This document shows, in pieces, positions 18,876-27,888 of a stretch of 34,152 nt of DNA; the stretch's first letter is position 1, and each line of letters starts with the position of its first letter. The stretch comes from Silvanigrellaceae bacterium (lineage in GTDB: Bacteria; Bdellovibrionota_B; Oligoflexia; Silvanigrellales; CANGWC01). The notes under the pieces were generated by a model. It was not told the DNA's origin. It did not search any database and was given only the letters and a program-made list of their open reading frames with translations. Position numbers and translations under genes: made by a program. Where the stretch lies: positions 1 to 34,152 of the forward strand of contig CANGWC010000001.1 of the NCBI GenBank assembly GCA_947457515.1. The letters run 5' to 3'.

Positions 18876-19475
18876 ATGACACATATCCGTAACCAAGTCA
18901 CAATTCCTATTCTAAACGGTAAGCTTAAAGCTCAGTTTATCACATTTCATGGATTATGTGATTCCTTAGAGCATGTTGCCTTAGGCTTAGGACCCTGGGA
19001 AACCTCTCAAATCCCTTTAGTCAGATTACACTCTGAATGTTTCACAGGAGATACCTTTATGTCTTCTCGCTGTGACTGCGGAGCTCAACTTCAAGAAGGT
19101 CTTTGGAGATGTTCTGAAGAAGGAGGAATCCTTCTTTACTTAAAGCAAGAAGGAAGAGGAATAGGCCGTTATAATAAAATTGATGCCTACTCCTTACAAA
19201 TTAATGAAGGTCTCGATACATTCAGTGCCAACAAGGCTTTACATCTTCCTATTGACTCCAGAAGTTATCAAAGTGCTGCTGAAATGCTTTTAGCTTTAGA
19301 TAAACCTAGAATTAGACTTCTGACTAATAACCCAGAAAAACACAAACAGCTCTTAGACTGGGGAATCGATGTTGTAGAGATCATCCCTACGGGAACTTAT
19401 ATGAATCCTGATAATGAAGACTATCTGAGAGCTAAGATGAAGACTGGTCATACCCTTCAGTTGACCAAACAATAG
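18876..19475 (+). CDS. ribA: GTP cyclohydrolase II
   Basis: LHSECFTGDTFMSSRCDCGAQL and EGRGIGRYNKIDAYSLQ. Confidence 0.92.
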   Translation: MTHIRNQVTIPILNGKLKAQFITFHGLCDSLEHVALGLGPWETSQIPLVRLHSECFTGDTFMSSRCDCGAQLQEGLWRCSEEGGILLYLKQEGRGIGRYNKIDAYSLQINEGLDTFSANKALHLPIDSRSYQSAAEMLLALDKPRIRLLTNNPEKHKQLLDWGIDVVEIIPTGTYMNPDNEDYLRAKMKTGHTLQLTKQ

Positions 19476-20841
19476 TCCCTTCTTTCTTCAAGATAAAATG
19501 AGGAAAAGTTGTATCAGAAACTTCATAACCTTGTGACATCAAATCATCTCTCAAACGATCTGATTCTTTCCAGTTTTTGTGTAATTTAGCTTCTAATCTT
19601 AACCGGCACTGTTCCTTAATCTCTGAAGACATCTCAATGACTTTCTGAGAATGAGAAGTCTTCTGTGTGATTCCTAATATCTTTAACATTGCGGGAATAC
19701 AGATTTGAGCATTGGGTTTATCTATGACTTTCCAAAGAACAGCTAATGCTTTAGGTGTATGAAAATCTTCACATAAGTGCTGCATAAACTCTTTTAAATC
19801 AGGATCATCTTTTGGGTATTCTTTTAAATCTTGTCCCATAAAAGGTTTGAGTCTTTGTAAACTGATCTGAGATGATTTTAAGCTCTCCCATGAAAAAATA
19901 AGTTCTTTTCGATAATGGGCCTGTAGACAGAACCATTTAAACTCTTGAGCCGTAAATCCTTTATCCTTGATGGTTCTTAAGGTTACAAAGTTACCTAAAG
20001 ATTTAGACATTTTTTCATTTTTAAGATTTAAGAAACAAGTGTGTATCCAATACTTTGCTAAAGATGTTCCAAATGCTCCCTGACTCTGAGCAATTTCATT
20101 GGTGTGATGAATGGGAATATGATCTTGTCCTCCACCATGCAAATCAAAATAGTGTCCTAAATATTTTGAAGACATTGCCGTGCATTCAATATGCCATCCG
20201 GGAAATCCAACTCCCCAAGGACTAGGCCATTCCATCTGTCTTTTAGGAGACTCAGGGCTAAATTTCCATAAAGCAAAATCAGTGGAACTTCTTTTCTCTC
20301 CCATATCAACTCTTGCTCCTGCAAGAATATCTTTGATCTTAAGTCCTGACATAATGCCATAATCCGGGCATTTCTGTGTATCAAAATAAATTCCATCTTT
20401 TGTTTGGTAAGACCAACCTTTAGATTCTATTGCCTGAATGACTTCTATTTGTTCCTGAATGTAATCTGTTGCTTTACACCAAACTGTAGGTTCTAAAAGA
20501 TCTAAACTCCGCCAATCTTTTTGGAAAATATCTAAATACTCCTTTGACACTTCCCAAACTGATTTACCTAATCTTCGCGCACCTTTCTCCATTTTATCTT
20601 CACCCTGATCTTCATCATCAGTGAGGTGTCCAACATCTGTAATATTAACAACATGAGTCACAACATAACCTAAATGCTCGAGAACTCTTCGAAAAAGATC
20701 TTGAGAAATATAGGTTCGAAAATTACCAATATGGGCTTCATCGTAAACGGTTGGACCACAAGCATAAAATCCTACTTGATCAGGTTTTATGGATTGAAAA
20801 ATTTCTAAGGAACGGCTGTAGGTATTATAAATTTTAAGCAT
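19432..20841 (-). CDS. cysS: Cysteinyl-tRNA synthetase
   Basis: GPTVYDEAHIGNFRTYISQDLFRR; GWHIECTAMSSKYLG; KMSKSLGNF. Confidence 0.96.
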   Translation of the reverse strand: MLKIYNTYSRSLEIFQSIKPDQVGFYACGPTVYDEAHIGNFRTYISQDLFRRVLEHLGYVVTHVVNITDVGHLTDDEDQGEDKMEKGARRLGKSVWEVSKEYLDIFQKDWRSLDLLEPTVWCKATDYIQEQIEVIQAIESKGWSYQTKDGIYFDTQKCPDYGIMSGLKIKDILAGARVDMGEKRSSTDFALWKFSPESPKRQMEWPSPWGVGFPGWHIECTAMSSKYLGHYFDLHGGGQDHIPIHHTNEIAQSQGAFGTSLAKYWIHTCFLNLKNEKMSKSLGNFVTLRTIKDKGFTAQEFKWFCLQAHYRKELIFSWESLKSSQISLQRLKPFMGQDLKEYPKDDPDLKEFMQHLCEDFHTPKALAVLWKVIDKPNAQICIPAMLKILGITQKTSHSQKVIEMSSEIKEQCRLRLEAKLHKNWKESDRLRDDLMSQGYEVSDTTFPHFILKKEGTIVWSTEGYDQSSS

Positions 20842-20858
20842 ACATTTAGAGTATAAGA

Positions 20859-21071
20859 TTATAGGGTTTTGACATACTTCAAAGACTTACCGTACCCCAA
20901 AGTCAGAAAAATCAAAATAATTAAAGGATGAGGATTTAGAAAACTGATCAAAAACACATGTGCAGCCACAATAGATAAAAGAAAAAACTTCTCTTTAAAA
21001 GGCCATAGCAGAAAAACAGTCCCCCATAATGCTGCAAATAAATCTTTAGAATAAAGAGAAATGAAATCCAT
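20859..21071 (-). CDS. Small hypothetical membrane protein
   Basis: 70-aa very hydrophobic ORF, 17 nt upstream of cysS start on the same strand. Confidence 0.4.
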   Translation of the reverse strand: MDFISLYSKDLFAALWGTVFLLWPFKEKFFLLSIVAAHVFLISFLNPHPLIILIFLTLGYGKSLKYVKTL

Positions 21072-21415
21072 AAAATGGATATCGGTTTATCTTTTGATCT
21101 TATGTGAAAGAGGATTGACGTATCTTAGAATAAGAATAAATCAATTCTATTTTAGATTAAATTCAATAAGTTACCTAAATCCTGCTGCATTTGGATTTAT
21201 CGATCTTTTAAGATTTCTTTCCAGCTTGTCTGACTTCAATCTTCGTTGAAGAAATGTCTCCCATCTGCTTTGTAGTAAAAGCTAATCAAATGGCTTTGTA
21301 AGTCGTTTTGTCAGTGCAGTTTTAAGGATTTTAAGGTGATTTCGGAAATACAAAAACTTTAAAAATCTCCAAAATATTTCACGAAGAATCAGAAGTATCC
21401 ATATATCCCTAATAA

Positions 21416-21440
21416 GATTCAATTCCCGGCTCCTCCACCA
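21416..21440 (+). other. tRNA/tmRNA 3'-end fragment (T-loop TTCAATT, acceptor CTCCTCC, discriminator A, CCA) without a 5' half; candidate attachment-site core
   Basis: gaTTCAATTCCCGGCTCCTCCACCA; no matching 5' acceptor or T-stem 5' strand upstream. Confidence 0.55.
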
Positions 21441-21451
21441 TTTCTTCTATA
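21432..21451 (+). repeat. Direct repeat copy 1 flanking abiE cassette (CCTCCACCATTTCTTCTATA)
   Basis: 18/20 identical to 23186-23205. Confidence 0.5.
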
Positions 21452-21560
21452 AATTATTGTTAATATTTAATCTTTTTTAGTGATAGCCCTTTTTTGCACC
21501 ATTTGTGGGTCTGCTTTTCTCGTTCTTCCAAGACGTTGTCTGGTAAAATAGTTTCTAAAA

Positions 21561-22445
21561 TCAGGCTTGGTATGAGTTAGCTCCGATTAAATTATGCTCG
21601 TCGAGATAGAGATTGATTTCATTCATCACTGTTTGAATGTCAGTATCCAAGTCTTTTTGAACTACAGGGTCGATAGCCTTTAAATATATGCTCCAATACC
21701 GTTGGATGTTTTTAATTTGGTCTTTTGGAATAGATAATTTTTGAATGCTGGTTCCCCGGTTTGTGAATGTGGCCTTGATTGCTGTCTTTACCACTTTTTT
21801 GTCGACCACATCGCCACGGACTAATAATAAAAGATCGTGATAATCTTTCATGCGACTATTTCGATCGGACCGTGCCACGGCAGTTTCTAATTTTTCAGCA
21901 AAGATGCTTTCAACTGGATAGGCCCATAGATGAATTTCTTTTTCAAATAATGGAGCTTTTTCTGTTCCTAAAAGTTTCATTGTGATTTCGGTTGGCTTCA
22001 CAGAATCGCCGACACCAACATCAATAAAGACTTTGGTTTTTGTGTTTCCTAATTTTCCAATGACCGATACTTGATAACCTGGATATTTCATATGGACATG
22101 GGGTAATGGCCCCACATCTAAATTTTCAAAAATAAAACCATCAGCCAATGTCAGAGCCGATACTTCACTCAAATATTTTCTTACATCGTCAATAGATGCG
22201 GTCAGGTCTTTAATTAAAAAATCGAGATCACGTGTTTCCCTTTGTAGTTCAATATAGCGGAGCAAGCACATTGCTCCTTTGAAAATAAAGTTTTTCCTAT
22301 ACGGTGAAATTGCGAGCCGAGCGAGCCACCTCTCAAGGACCACTTCTTGCCAAACATCATTAAAAGTTCGGTTCTGTTTTTGCGCGATGTTTTTTACTTT
22401 TTCTTTGGTGGAATCCTCAATAGCTTTGGAGTTGATTTGGTTCAT
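21561..22445 (-). CDS. abiEii: AbiEii/AbiGii-type nucleotidyltransferase toxin (start likely MNQINSK at 22445; ORF extends to 22499)
   Basis: FIFKGAMCLLRYIELQRETRDLDFLIKDL (NTase core), downstream ESIFAEKLETAVARSDRNSRMKDYHDLLLL; start overlaps upstream stop as ATGA. Confidence 0.85.
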   Translation of the reverse strand: MNQINSKAIEDSTKEKVKNIAQKQNRTFNDVWQEVVLERWLARLAISPYRKNFIFKGAMCLLRYIELQRETRDLDFLIKDLTASIDDVRKYLSEVSALTLADGFIFENLDVGPLPHVHMKYPGYQVSVIGKLGNTKTKVFIDVGVGDSVKPTEITMKLLGTEKAPLFEKEIHLWAYPVESIFAEKLETAVARSDRNSRMKDYHDLLLLVRGDVVDKKVVKTAIKATFTNRGTSIQKLSIPKDQIKNIQRYWSIYLKAIDPVVQKDLDTDIQTVMNEINLYLDEHNLIGANSYQA

Positions 22446-23026
22446 GTCAGTGCCTCTATATATGGAACGATGTCGACCCGTAGTTCTTTCGCATAACAAG
22501 CGAGCTTAGATAGATCGGGCTTATGTTCATCTGTTCTTTTTAGGTAAGATTTTAGGGAATACATGGCGGATTCTTTTGATAGTTTTTTAAAGGCATCCAC
22601 CACGCATCTTTCTTTATCAAAAATGTAGGTCTTATATTCGCCGAGCTTGAGCCGAACCCGGCCCAGTTTAAAATTGCGGGTGCGGATGATTTTTGTTTTA
22701 GGTCTTTTTATAAGTCCGCCTTCATGAGGAACGGCGATCCAGTATTGCCTTTGAATTTCTTGTGTAAGTCCATAGTAAGAAAGTGCGGAAATAAGGCAGA
22801 TGGTTCCATCGGGGATGCTGTTGGCCATTTCAAGTAGGTCTTGCCATTCAAACGGTGCGGAACTTTCAACCTTGGGGTTTCTATAAACCCCGTGAGAAAC
22901 CCGCTCTATGGCCCCTGTCTTCGCATAATAAGCCAGACTGTTGGCTTTGATACCAAGAGCCTTAGCTTCCTTGCTTGTAAAGGAGGGCCGTTTTAGAAGT
23001 TTATTGAGATCCTTATTTATTGCCAT
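22442..23026 (-). CDS. abiEi: AbiEi-type antitoxin / transcriptional regulator (wHTH)
   Basis: RPSFTSKEAKALGIKANSLAYYAKTGAIERVSHGVYRNP; directly upstream of AbiEii. Confidence 0.85.
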   Translation of the reverse strand: MAINKDLNKLLKRPSFTSKEAKALGIKANSLAYYAKTGAIERVSHGVYRNPKVESSAPFEWQDLLEMANSIPDGTICLISALSYYGLTQEIQRQYWIAVPHEGGLIKRPKTKIIRTRNFKLGRVRLKLGEYKTYIFDKERCVVDAFKKLSKESAMYSLKSYLKRTDEHKPDLSKLACYAKELRVDIVPYIEALT

Positions 23027-23037
23027 AGGAAAATTCT

Positions 23038-23076
23038 AATATTCTTACCCAAAAAGATCAACTGGGTAAGAATATT
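23038..23076. promoter_or_regulatory. Perfect 14-bp inverted repeat, candidate AbiEi operator
   Basis: AATATTCTTACCCA (23038-23051) / TGGGTAAGAATATT (23063-23076), 11-nt spacer, 11 bp upstream of abiEi start. Confidence 0.7.
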
Positions 23077-23185
23077 CAAATTCAAAAGTCTGGTGAACCC
23101 TAAAATTTAATATTAATATGAGGCCCAACGAGGCACGCAACAGGCTAAATAACTAAAAACACTGAATTAAATTTTATTAAAAATA

Positions 23186-23205
23186 CCTCCACCACTTCTT
23201 CTGTA
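23186..23205 (+). repeat. Direct repeat copy 2 flanking abiE cassette (CCTCCACCACTTCTTCTGTA)
   Basis: 18/20 identical to 21432-21451. Confidence 0.5.
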
Positions 23206-23358
23206 CGTACTTTTTAAATCTTAGTTATTTAACATCTATCGTTATATATTTGTTATGATTAAATAATTTTGATTTTAAATCGACTTTTTCAAAATAAATA
23301 TTGAAAAATAATATTTATTTCTATAATATCTGAAAATAATATAAAGGGAAAAGTCTAA

Positions 23359-26300
23359 ATGAATGATAATAAAGTATTTTTAAATTTTCTCTACAGTGTT
23401 TTGCAGACATCTATAGCGATCCTTGTTTGCATATCATTTGATGCCCATGGCGAACTCTTACCTAGCGAATTACCCACCAATTTTCACAGTTCTTCGCAAA
23501 CATTATTAGAAATTAACAACAATCTAATACATCCGCTTAAACCCGATACTTTAGAAGCATGGTCAAATACCTTCACCCAGATCTGGTCCACTCTGGGTCC
23601 ATCGGCTTTTTTCCAATACATACCTCGTATAGAAGAAAACCAACTTACTTGGGACAACATCCACGGACATACTTTTCATATTATCCGGGGAGATTTTAGG
23701 CGTTCGTCTATTTCTGTGGAAAGTAACGTGCATACGTTAAAGTTAAAAAATACAGAAAGTATTTTTGAAATATCTAAGTTATTGCGTAACTTCACACGTA
23801 GCACTGAACTGAATCCCTATTGTACTACAGCTGAATCCTTGGCATGCCGTGCAGAACATGGTCAAGCACCCATGATCTGGAAGGAAGGTCAAATTCAAGC
23901 CATTCAAAACATGGTAAAATTTTTAACTCAAAGCGATGAAAATATTTTAATGACTGTAGGTCCTACAGCTCTCAGTAAAACAGCCATTATGCATTGGACT
24001 TTAGATTATATTTTAAGCCAAAATCCCAATCGGAAAATTTTAGTGATTACCGAAAGGGCTAAAGTTATTGAAGAACATTCTTTAGAATTCAAAGAACGTT
24101 ATCCACAGTTTTCATCAGTGGTGAAAACCGCTGAAATGGATACATTAGATCAATTAAACTCTGATACTCAGATTCTTTTTATCACTTTAGACAGTTGGAC
24201 CCAAAAAAGAAAATCCATTGCTTTTATCCCAACGGACATTGCTTTTGATGAAGCTCAACATGCCGGTGGGTCTGAAATTTTAAAATATTTAAAACCGTTT
24301 GTTAAAAATAAAGACAACCGTTTAATGGGATTTACCGCCACACCTATTAACGATAATAAAGCTTTTTATGAATTATTTGATCCTGAAAATTTTTTTTATA
24401 CCCATTTTTCAAAAAAATATTCGTGGGAAAAAGAAGATATTTTAACTCAACAAGCGAATGCTGCCGCTAAAAATGGGGAAATTTTGAATTTGGATGAGAT
24501 CCATTATTTCAATATCAAGCCTTCGGGAAATCATGATCTGCTTGTACCATCTAAAACATCTAATAGATTTGTGATCAATCAAGCCTACTATCCATCCCTG
24601 ACTAAATATGTGATGCCTTTTCTTGAGAAACATAAAGAAAATGGTGGATTTATCCGTATGGCTGATCGAGATGCAGCAATAAGATATCATAAATTCTTAG
24701 TAGAAACAGGAGTCCCTTATCGATTTGGCTTGTATATTTCAGATGTAGATCACCAAGCAACATTGGAAGCCTTTGATAAAGGTGAAATTGATTTTCTCAT
24801 TACGGTTGCTATGTTAAATGAAGGATTTAATCGGCCTCGTTTAGGTTTATGTGTTGACTTTGCTCCACCCACAACAACCTCTAATCCTAAGGTGTTCTTT
24901 CAAGGAATAATGGGCCGCATTCTCAGGCAATTTCCTGGTAAATTTAATGTTGATCTGGTACGTCTTTCTTTTTACTCCATGCGAATGCTTGCCGAGGCCA
25001 CTGCTGAGGCAATGACTGTTAGTGATACGTTATCAGAAAACAATGAGTGGGAAGAGTTTACTTTACATCGTGGAACGGGAAGTTTGGTCTCTTTTCTAAA
25101 CAAGGCCGTGAGTATAGAAATGAATGCCCGCGAATTTATGATTGATTACAGTAGAAAACTTGAGGAACATAAACAAAACTTACAAAAAATAGCATCTGCT
25201 AAAGCAAGAGCTTTAGAAATACTCCAAATATTTATAGAAAATGAAGGAAAGTTTAGTCAGAGTGAAAACGTTTCTGATAACCAGATCAAAACTGAAATCG
25301 GACTTTATCGGGAATTAAGAGATCTTCGTCGTAATGGGTTTGTTGCACAATTTTTACAAGAACAAGGTGAAAATGGACTTAATGTAATGAAATACATTCC
25401 GCATTTACCATTAATTAAACGTTATCTAAATCAAATACGGACTGCAAAATTTGATACAGATAATAATGCAGATACTTTATATTATTTAATGTTTGATTTT
25501 AGTGATCTAAACAAGAAAGCTCTGGAAGAAGATAACGCAATTGTTTTGGATTATTTTGAAAATGATCATGAAGGTAGGAATATTAAGATTTATACGCAAA
25601 TTATGAATAGTCTGAATAAAACAGAAAATCTTGATACTAAAAGGATAAACTTTAAAGAGAAGATCAAATCTTTTCAAAAAAAAGTCAGTGAACGAAGAGA
25701 AAATAAAGAACTAAAAAAAATGTCTGAAATATCTGATTTAGAAACAATTGAAAAATTATTCAATGCGTACCAAGAAAATAATGGGCATTTTAATAATCTA
25801 AATTTGGATCCAAAGTACGTATATGAAAAGGAATATAATGATTATTTGCTTTTTGCAAAGATAAGAGAAAAAGACTGTATACAAGAATTTTTATCACAAA
25901 AAGGAACACTGGCAGAATCTTTAAAAAATTATAATCCCTATCCTTATTTACTCGAAAATCTTTTTGATCAGCTTTTAAATAGTGAGCATATTAACTTTGA
26001 TCTCAGATTAGAAATCTTTCTGAGAATAATAGATGATCCTATTATCAAAATCGAGTGTGACCAATATTTTGAAAAGACAAAAAAAATAGAGCATCGTTAT
26101 CTTTATAAAGATTTATATGAAAAATCTTTAATAAAGTCTGCAGGTTATTCGCAAAGTGCATTTTATAATTATTTAGAGGTATTTCCTCGTTTTTATAAAA
26201 ATATTACAAACACAAATATTAGACACCATATAGATAGGTTTGAAAGTAAAAATAAAAATATATTTTTTATACGAACCTTTGTTATTGAATTATCAAAGCT

Positions 26301-26973
26301 AAATGATAAATTTTTTTCAGGACCTTCAAAAACTAGATTTGAAAAAGCAATTCTTGAAGACAGTATTTTCCAAAACTTTAAAAAAATACTATCTCAATTT
26401 CATGAAGGAATAAACTCAAATTTAGTAGAAGATACTATTAAAAATGAATTTGGATTTACGGAAGAGTCAAGTGAATTTTATATTATTCAGAAACTATTTA
26501 AAGCGATTAAAGAAAAATGTTTAGACAAGAAAGATCTTTTAGAAATTATAGATGAGTTACTTTTAAATAGAGCATTGAAATCATTTATAAGCACCAGTAA
26601 TGTTAATGAGCGCAATCTTCGAAGCAGCTCAACTATAACGGGTATCAAAAGAGAAATTGAACTTTATGAGAAATTAAAGCAGCTTCTCAAAAATGATAAA
26701 CTAAATAATTTTTTAAAAAATCTTCCCGAGGGAACGAGTTTAACAGAATACAATCTTCCCAGGAGTTATATCATGTGGATCTATAATTATAGAGGCTCTA
26801 TTGTCTACCGTTCTGAGTTACAATTTATGACCACATATATCGTAGAAAATCATATTGATTCATTTGATATAGAAACAATGCCTTCAGAAGACAAATATAG
26901 AGCTCCGAAATTCTTAGAGTTTATAGAGATACTTAAATCAGAAAGTTATAAGCTTCAATTATTTAAATTTTAA
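23359..26973 (+). CDS. SF2 (DEAD/DEAH-like) helicase-fold protein with putative Sec signal peptide and degenerate Walker A
   Basis: VGPTALSKT (P-loop position), IAFDEAQHAG (motif II), MGFTATP (motif III), FFQGIMGRILRQ (QxxGRxxR motif VI); N-terminus MNDNKVFLNFLYSVLQTSIAILVCISFDAHG|E. Confidence 0.78.
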   Translation: MNDNKVFLNFLYSVLQTSIAILVCISFDAHGELLPSELPTNFHSSSQTLLEINNNLIHPLKPDTLEAWSNTFTQIWSTLGPSAFFQYIPRIEENQLTWDNIHGHTFHIIRGDFRRSSISVESNVHTLKLKNTESIFEISKLLRNFTRSTELNPYCTTAESLACRAEHGQAPMIWKEGQIQAIQNMVKFLTQSDENILMTVGPTALSKTAIMHWTLDYILSQNPNRKILVITERAKVIEEHSLEFKERYPQFSSVVKTAEMDTLDQLNSDTQILFITLDSWTQKRKSIAFIPTDIAFDEAQHAGGSEILKYLKPFVKNKDNRLMGFTATPINDNKAFYELFDPENFFYTHFSKKYSWEKEDILTQQANAAAKNGEILNLDEIHYFNIKPSGNHDLLVPSKTSNRFVINQAYYPSLTKYVMPFLEKHKENGGFIRMADRDAAIRYHKFLVETGVPYRFGLYISDVDHQATLEAFDKGEIDFLITVAMLNEGFNRPRLGLCVDFAPPTTTSNPKVFFQGIMGRILRQFPGKFNVDLVRLSFYSMRMLAEATAEAMTVSDTLSENNEWEEFTLHRGTGSLVSFLNKAVSIEMNAREFMIDYSRKLEEHKQNLQKIASAKARALEILQIFIENEGKFSQSENVSDNQIKTEIGLYRELRDLRRNGFVAQFLQEQGENGLNVMKYIPHLPLIKRYLNQIRTAKFDTDNNADTLYYLMFDFSDLNKKALEEDNAIVLDYFENDHEGRNIKIYTQIMNSLNKTENLDTKRINFKEKIKSFQKKVSERRENKELKKMSEISDLETIEKLFNAYQENNGHFNNLNLDPKYVYEKEYNDYLLFAKIREKDCIQEFLSQKGTLAESLKNYNPYPYLLENLFDQLLNSEHINFDLRLEIFLRIIDDPIIKIECDQYFEKTKKIEHRYLYKDLYEKSLIKSAGYSQSAFYNYLEVFPRFYKNITNTNIRHHIDRFESKNKNIFFIRTFVIELSKLNDKFFSGPSKTRFEKAILEDSIFQNFKKILSQFHEGINSNLVEDTIKNEFGFTEESSEFYIIQKLFKAIKEKCLDKKDLLEIIDELLLNRALKSFISTSNVNERNLRSSSTITGIKREIELYEKLKQLLKNDKLNNFLKNLPEGTSLTEYNLPRSYIMWIYNYRGSIVYRSELQFMTTYIVENHIDSFDIETMPSEDKYRAPKFLEFIEILKSESYKLQLFKF

Positions 26974-27465
26974 ATAAAGGGAGTTTACTTTACTCTGTGG
27001 TTTCCCTAGCCCACTATCTTGAGCAAACTATTAGTCTATTTTTATCATCGTAACGAATTAATTTCATTAATAATTAGCAGGATTAGCACGTTTCCTCATC
27101 CCTAAATACTCACATAACACAAAAAATCAACCACACTAAATTAAAGTAACGACTACTTTATGGCTAGTTGTTGCCAATGCTGGTGAATGCCTGTGTACGT
27201 AAGTGGATCTCTATGAAAGAGGTCTTTTATGATAAGTTTTTGTTAAGTTAAAGTTATGTTTATTTATCAAGTGTTTCTTTAACAAGAATTTTATTCCTGA
27301 TAAAAGGGATACTCTTTTGAATTAAGCGATATTCTCAATGTTTTGAGTTGATACGCCTTTTTTGAATTCACTATAAGTCTTTGTCTTCATTGACTTGACC
27401 AAAGACATTATCTGAGTTTCTGATATGAACTTAGATATTACAAATATTTTTTGAAAGGAAATTTA

Positions 27466-27888
27466 ATGATTACAGACACAAGATGGTCTATTCACTCCTA
27501 CCCTTTTACAGTTTTAGAAACTCACGTAGATTCTTTAGATCATATGAATAATGTTTATTACTTACAGGTTTTTGAAGAAGCCCGTTGGCAAATGATAACC
27601 GATCGTGGATACGGATCTGATGTCATAAAATCCCTTCAAACAGGGCCAGTGATTGTGAGTATTGAGATTCAATTTCTCAAAGAAATTCTGTTAAGACAAA
27701 AAATGGAGATCAAATCATTTGGGGTTGCTTATGAAGGTAAAGTTGGAAAACTTCGACAACAGATATTCTCTGAGTCGGGAGATCTTCATTGCCAAGCTGA
27801 TTTCAAAATTGGACTTTTCGATATTAAGGCTCGAAAACTCATTCTTCCCACCAAAGAATGGCTTAAAGCTTGTGGCCATCTAACCTGA
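27466..27888 (+). CDS. Acyl-CoA thioesterase, 4HBT/hot-dog fold (start likely ATG 27466; ORF track starts at TTG 27451)
   Basis: VDSLDHMNNVYYLQVFEEARW; RBS gaaagg. Confidence 0.82.
   Translation: MITDTRWSIHSYPFTVLETHVDSLDHMNNVYYLQVFEEARWQMITDRGYGSDVIKSLQTGPVIVSIEIQFLKEILLRQKMEIKSFGVAYEGKVGKLRQQIFSESGDLHCQADFKIGLFDIKARKLILPTKEWLKACGHLT

Noticed and set aside
20128-20142. Another CCTCCACCAT match, in cysS
   Set aside because: It encodes the conserved HGGGQD segment on the minus strand and lacks the T-loop or TTCTTCT extension; chance match, not a third att site.
21467-21560. Open minus-strand frames downstream of abiEii (e.g. KPDFRNYFTRQRLGRTRKADPQMVQKRAITKKD*)
   Set aside because: Could be a C-terminal remnant or a frameshifted extension, but two competing frames are open over the same short span and neither has a recognisable motif.
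23202-27200. TGTACGTA occurring on both sides of the helicase gene (near 23202 and 27191)
   Set aside because: Only 8 bp, palindromic-rich and without flanking similarity; no convincing evidence for element ends.
27181-27240. Hairpin GATCTCT-atga-AAGAGGTC followed by ttttatg after the helicase gene
   Set aside because: Possible weak terminator with a short interrupted T-run and ~220 nt from the stop codon; not enough to call.
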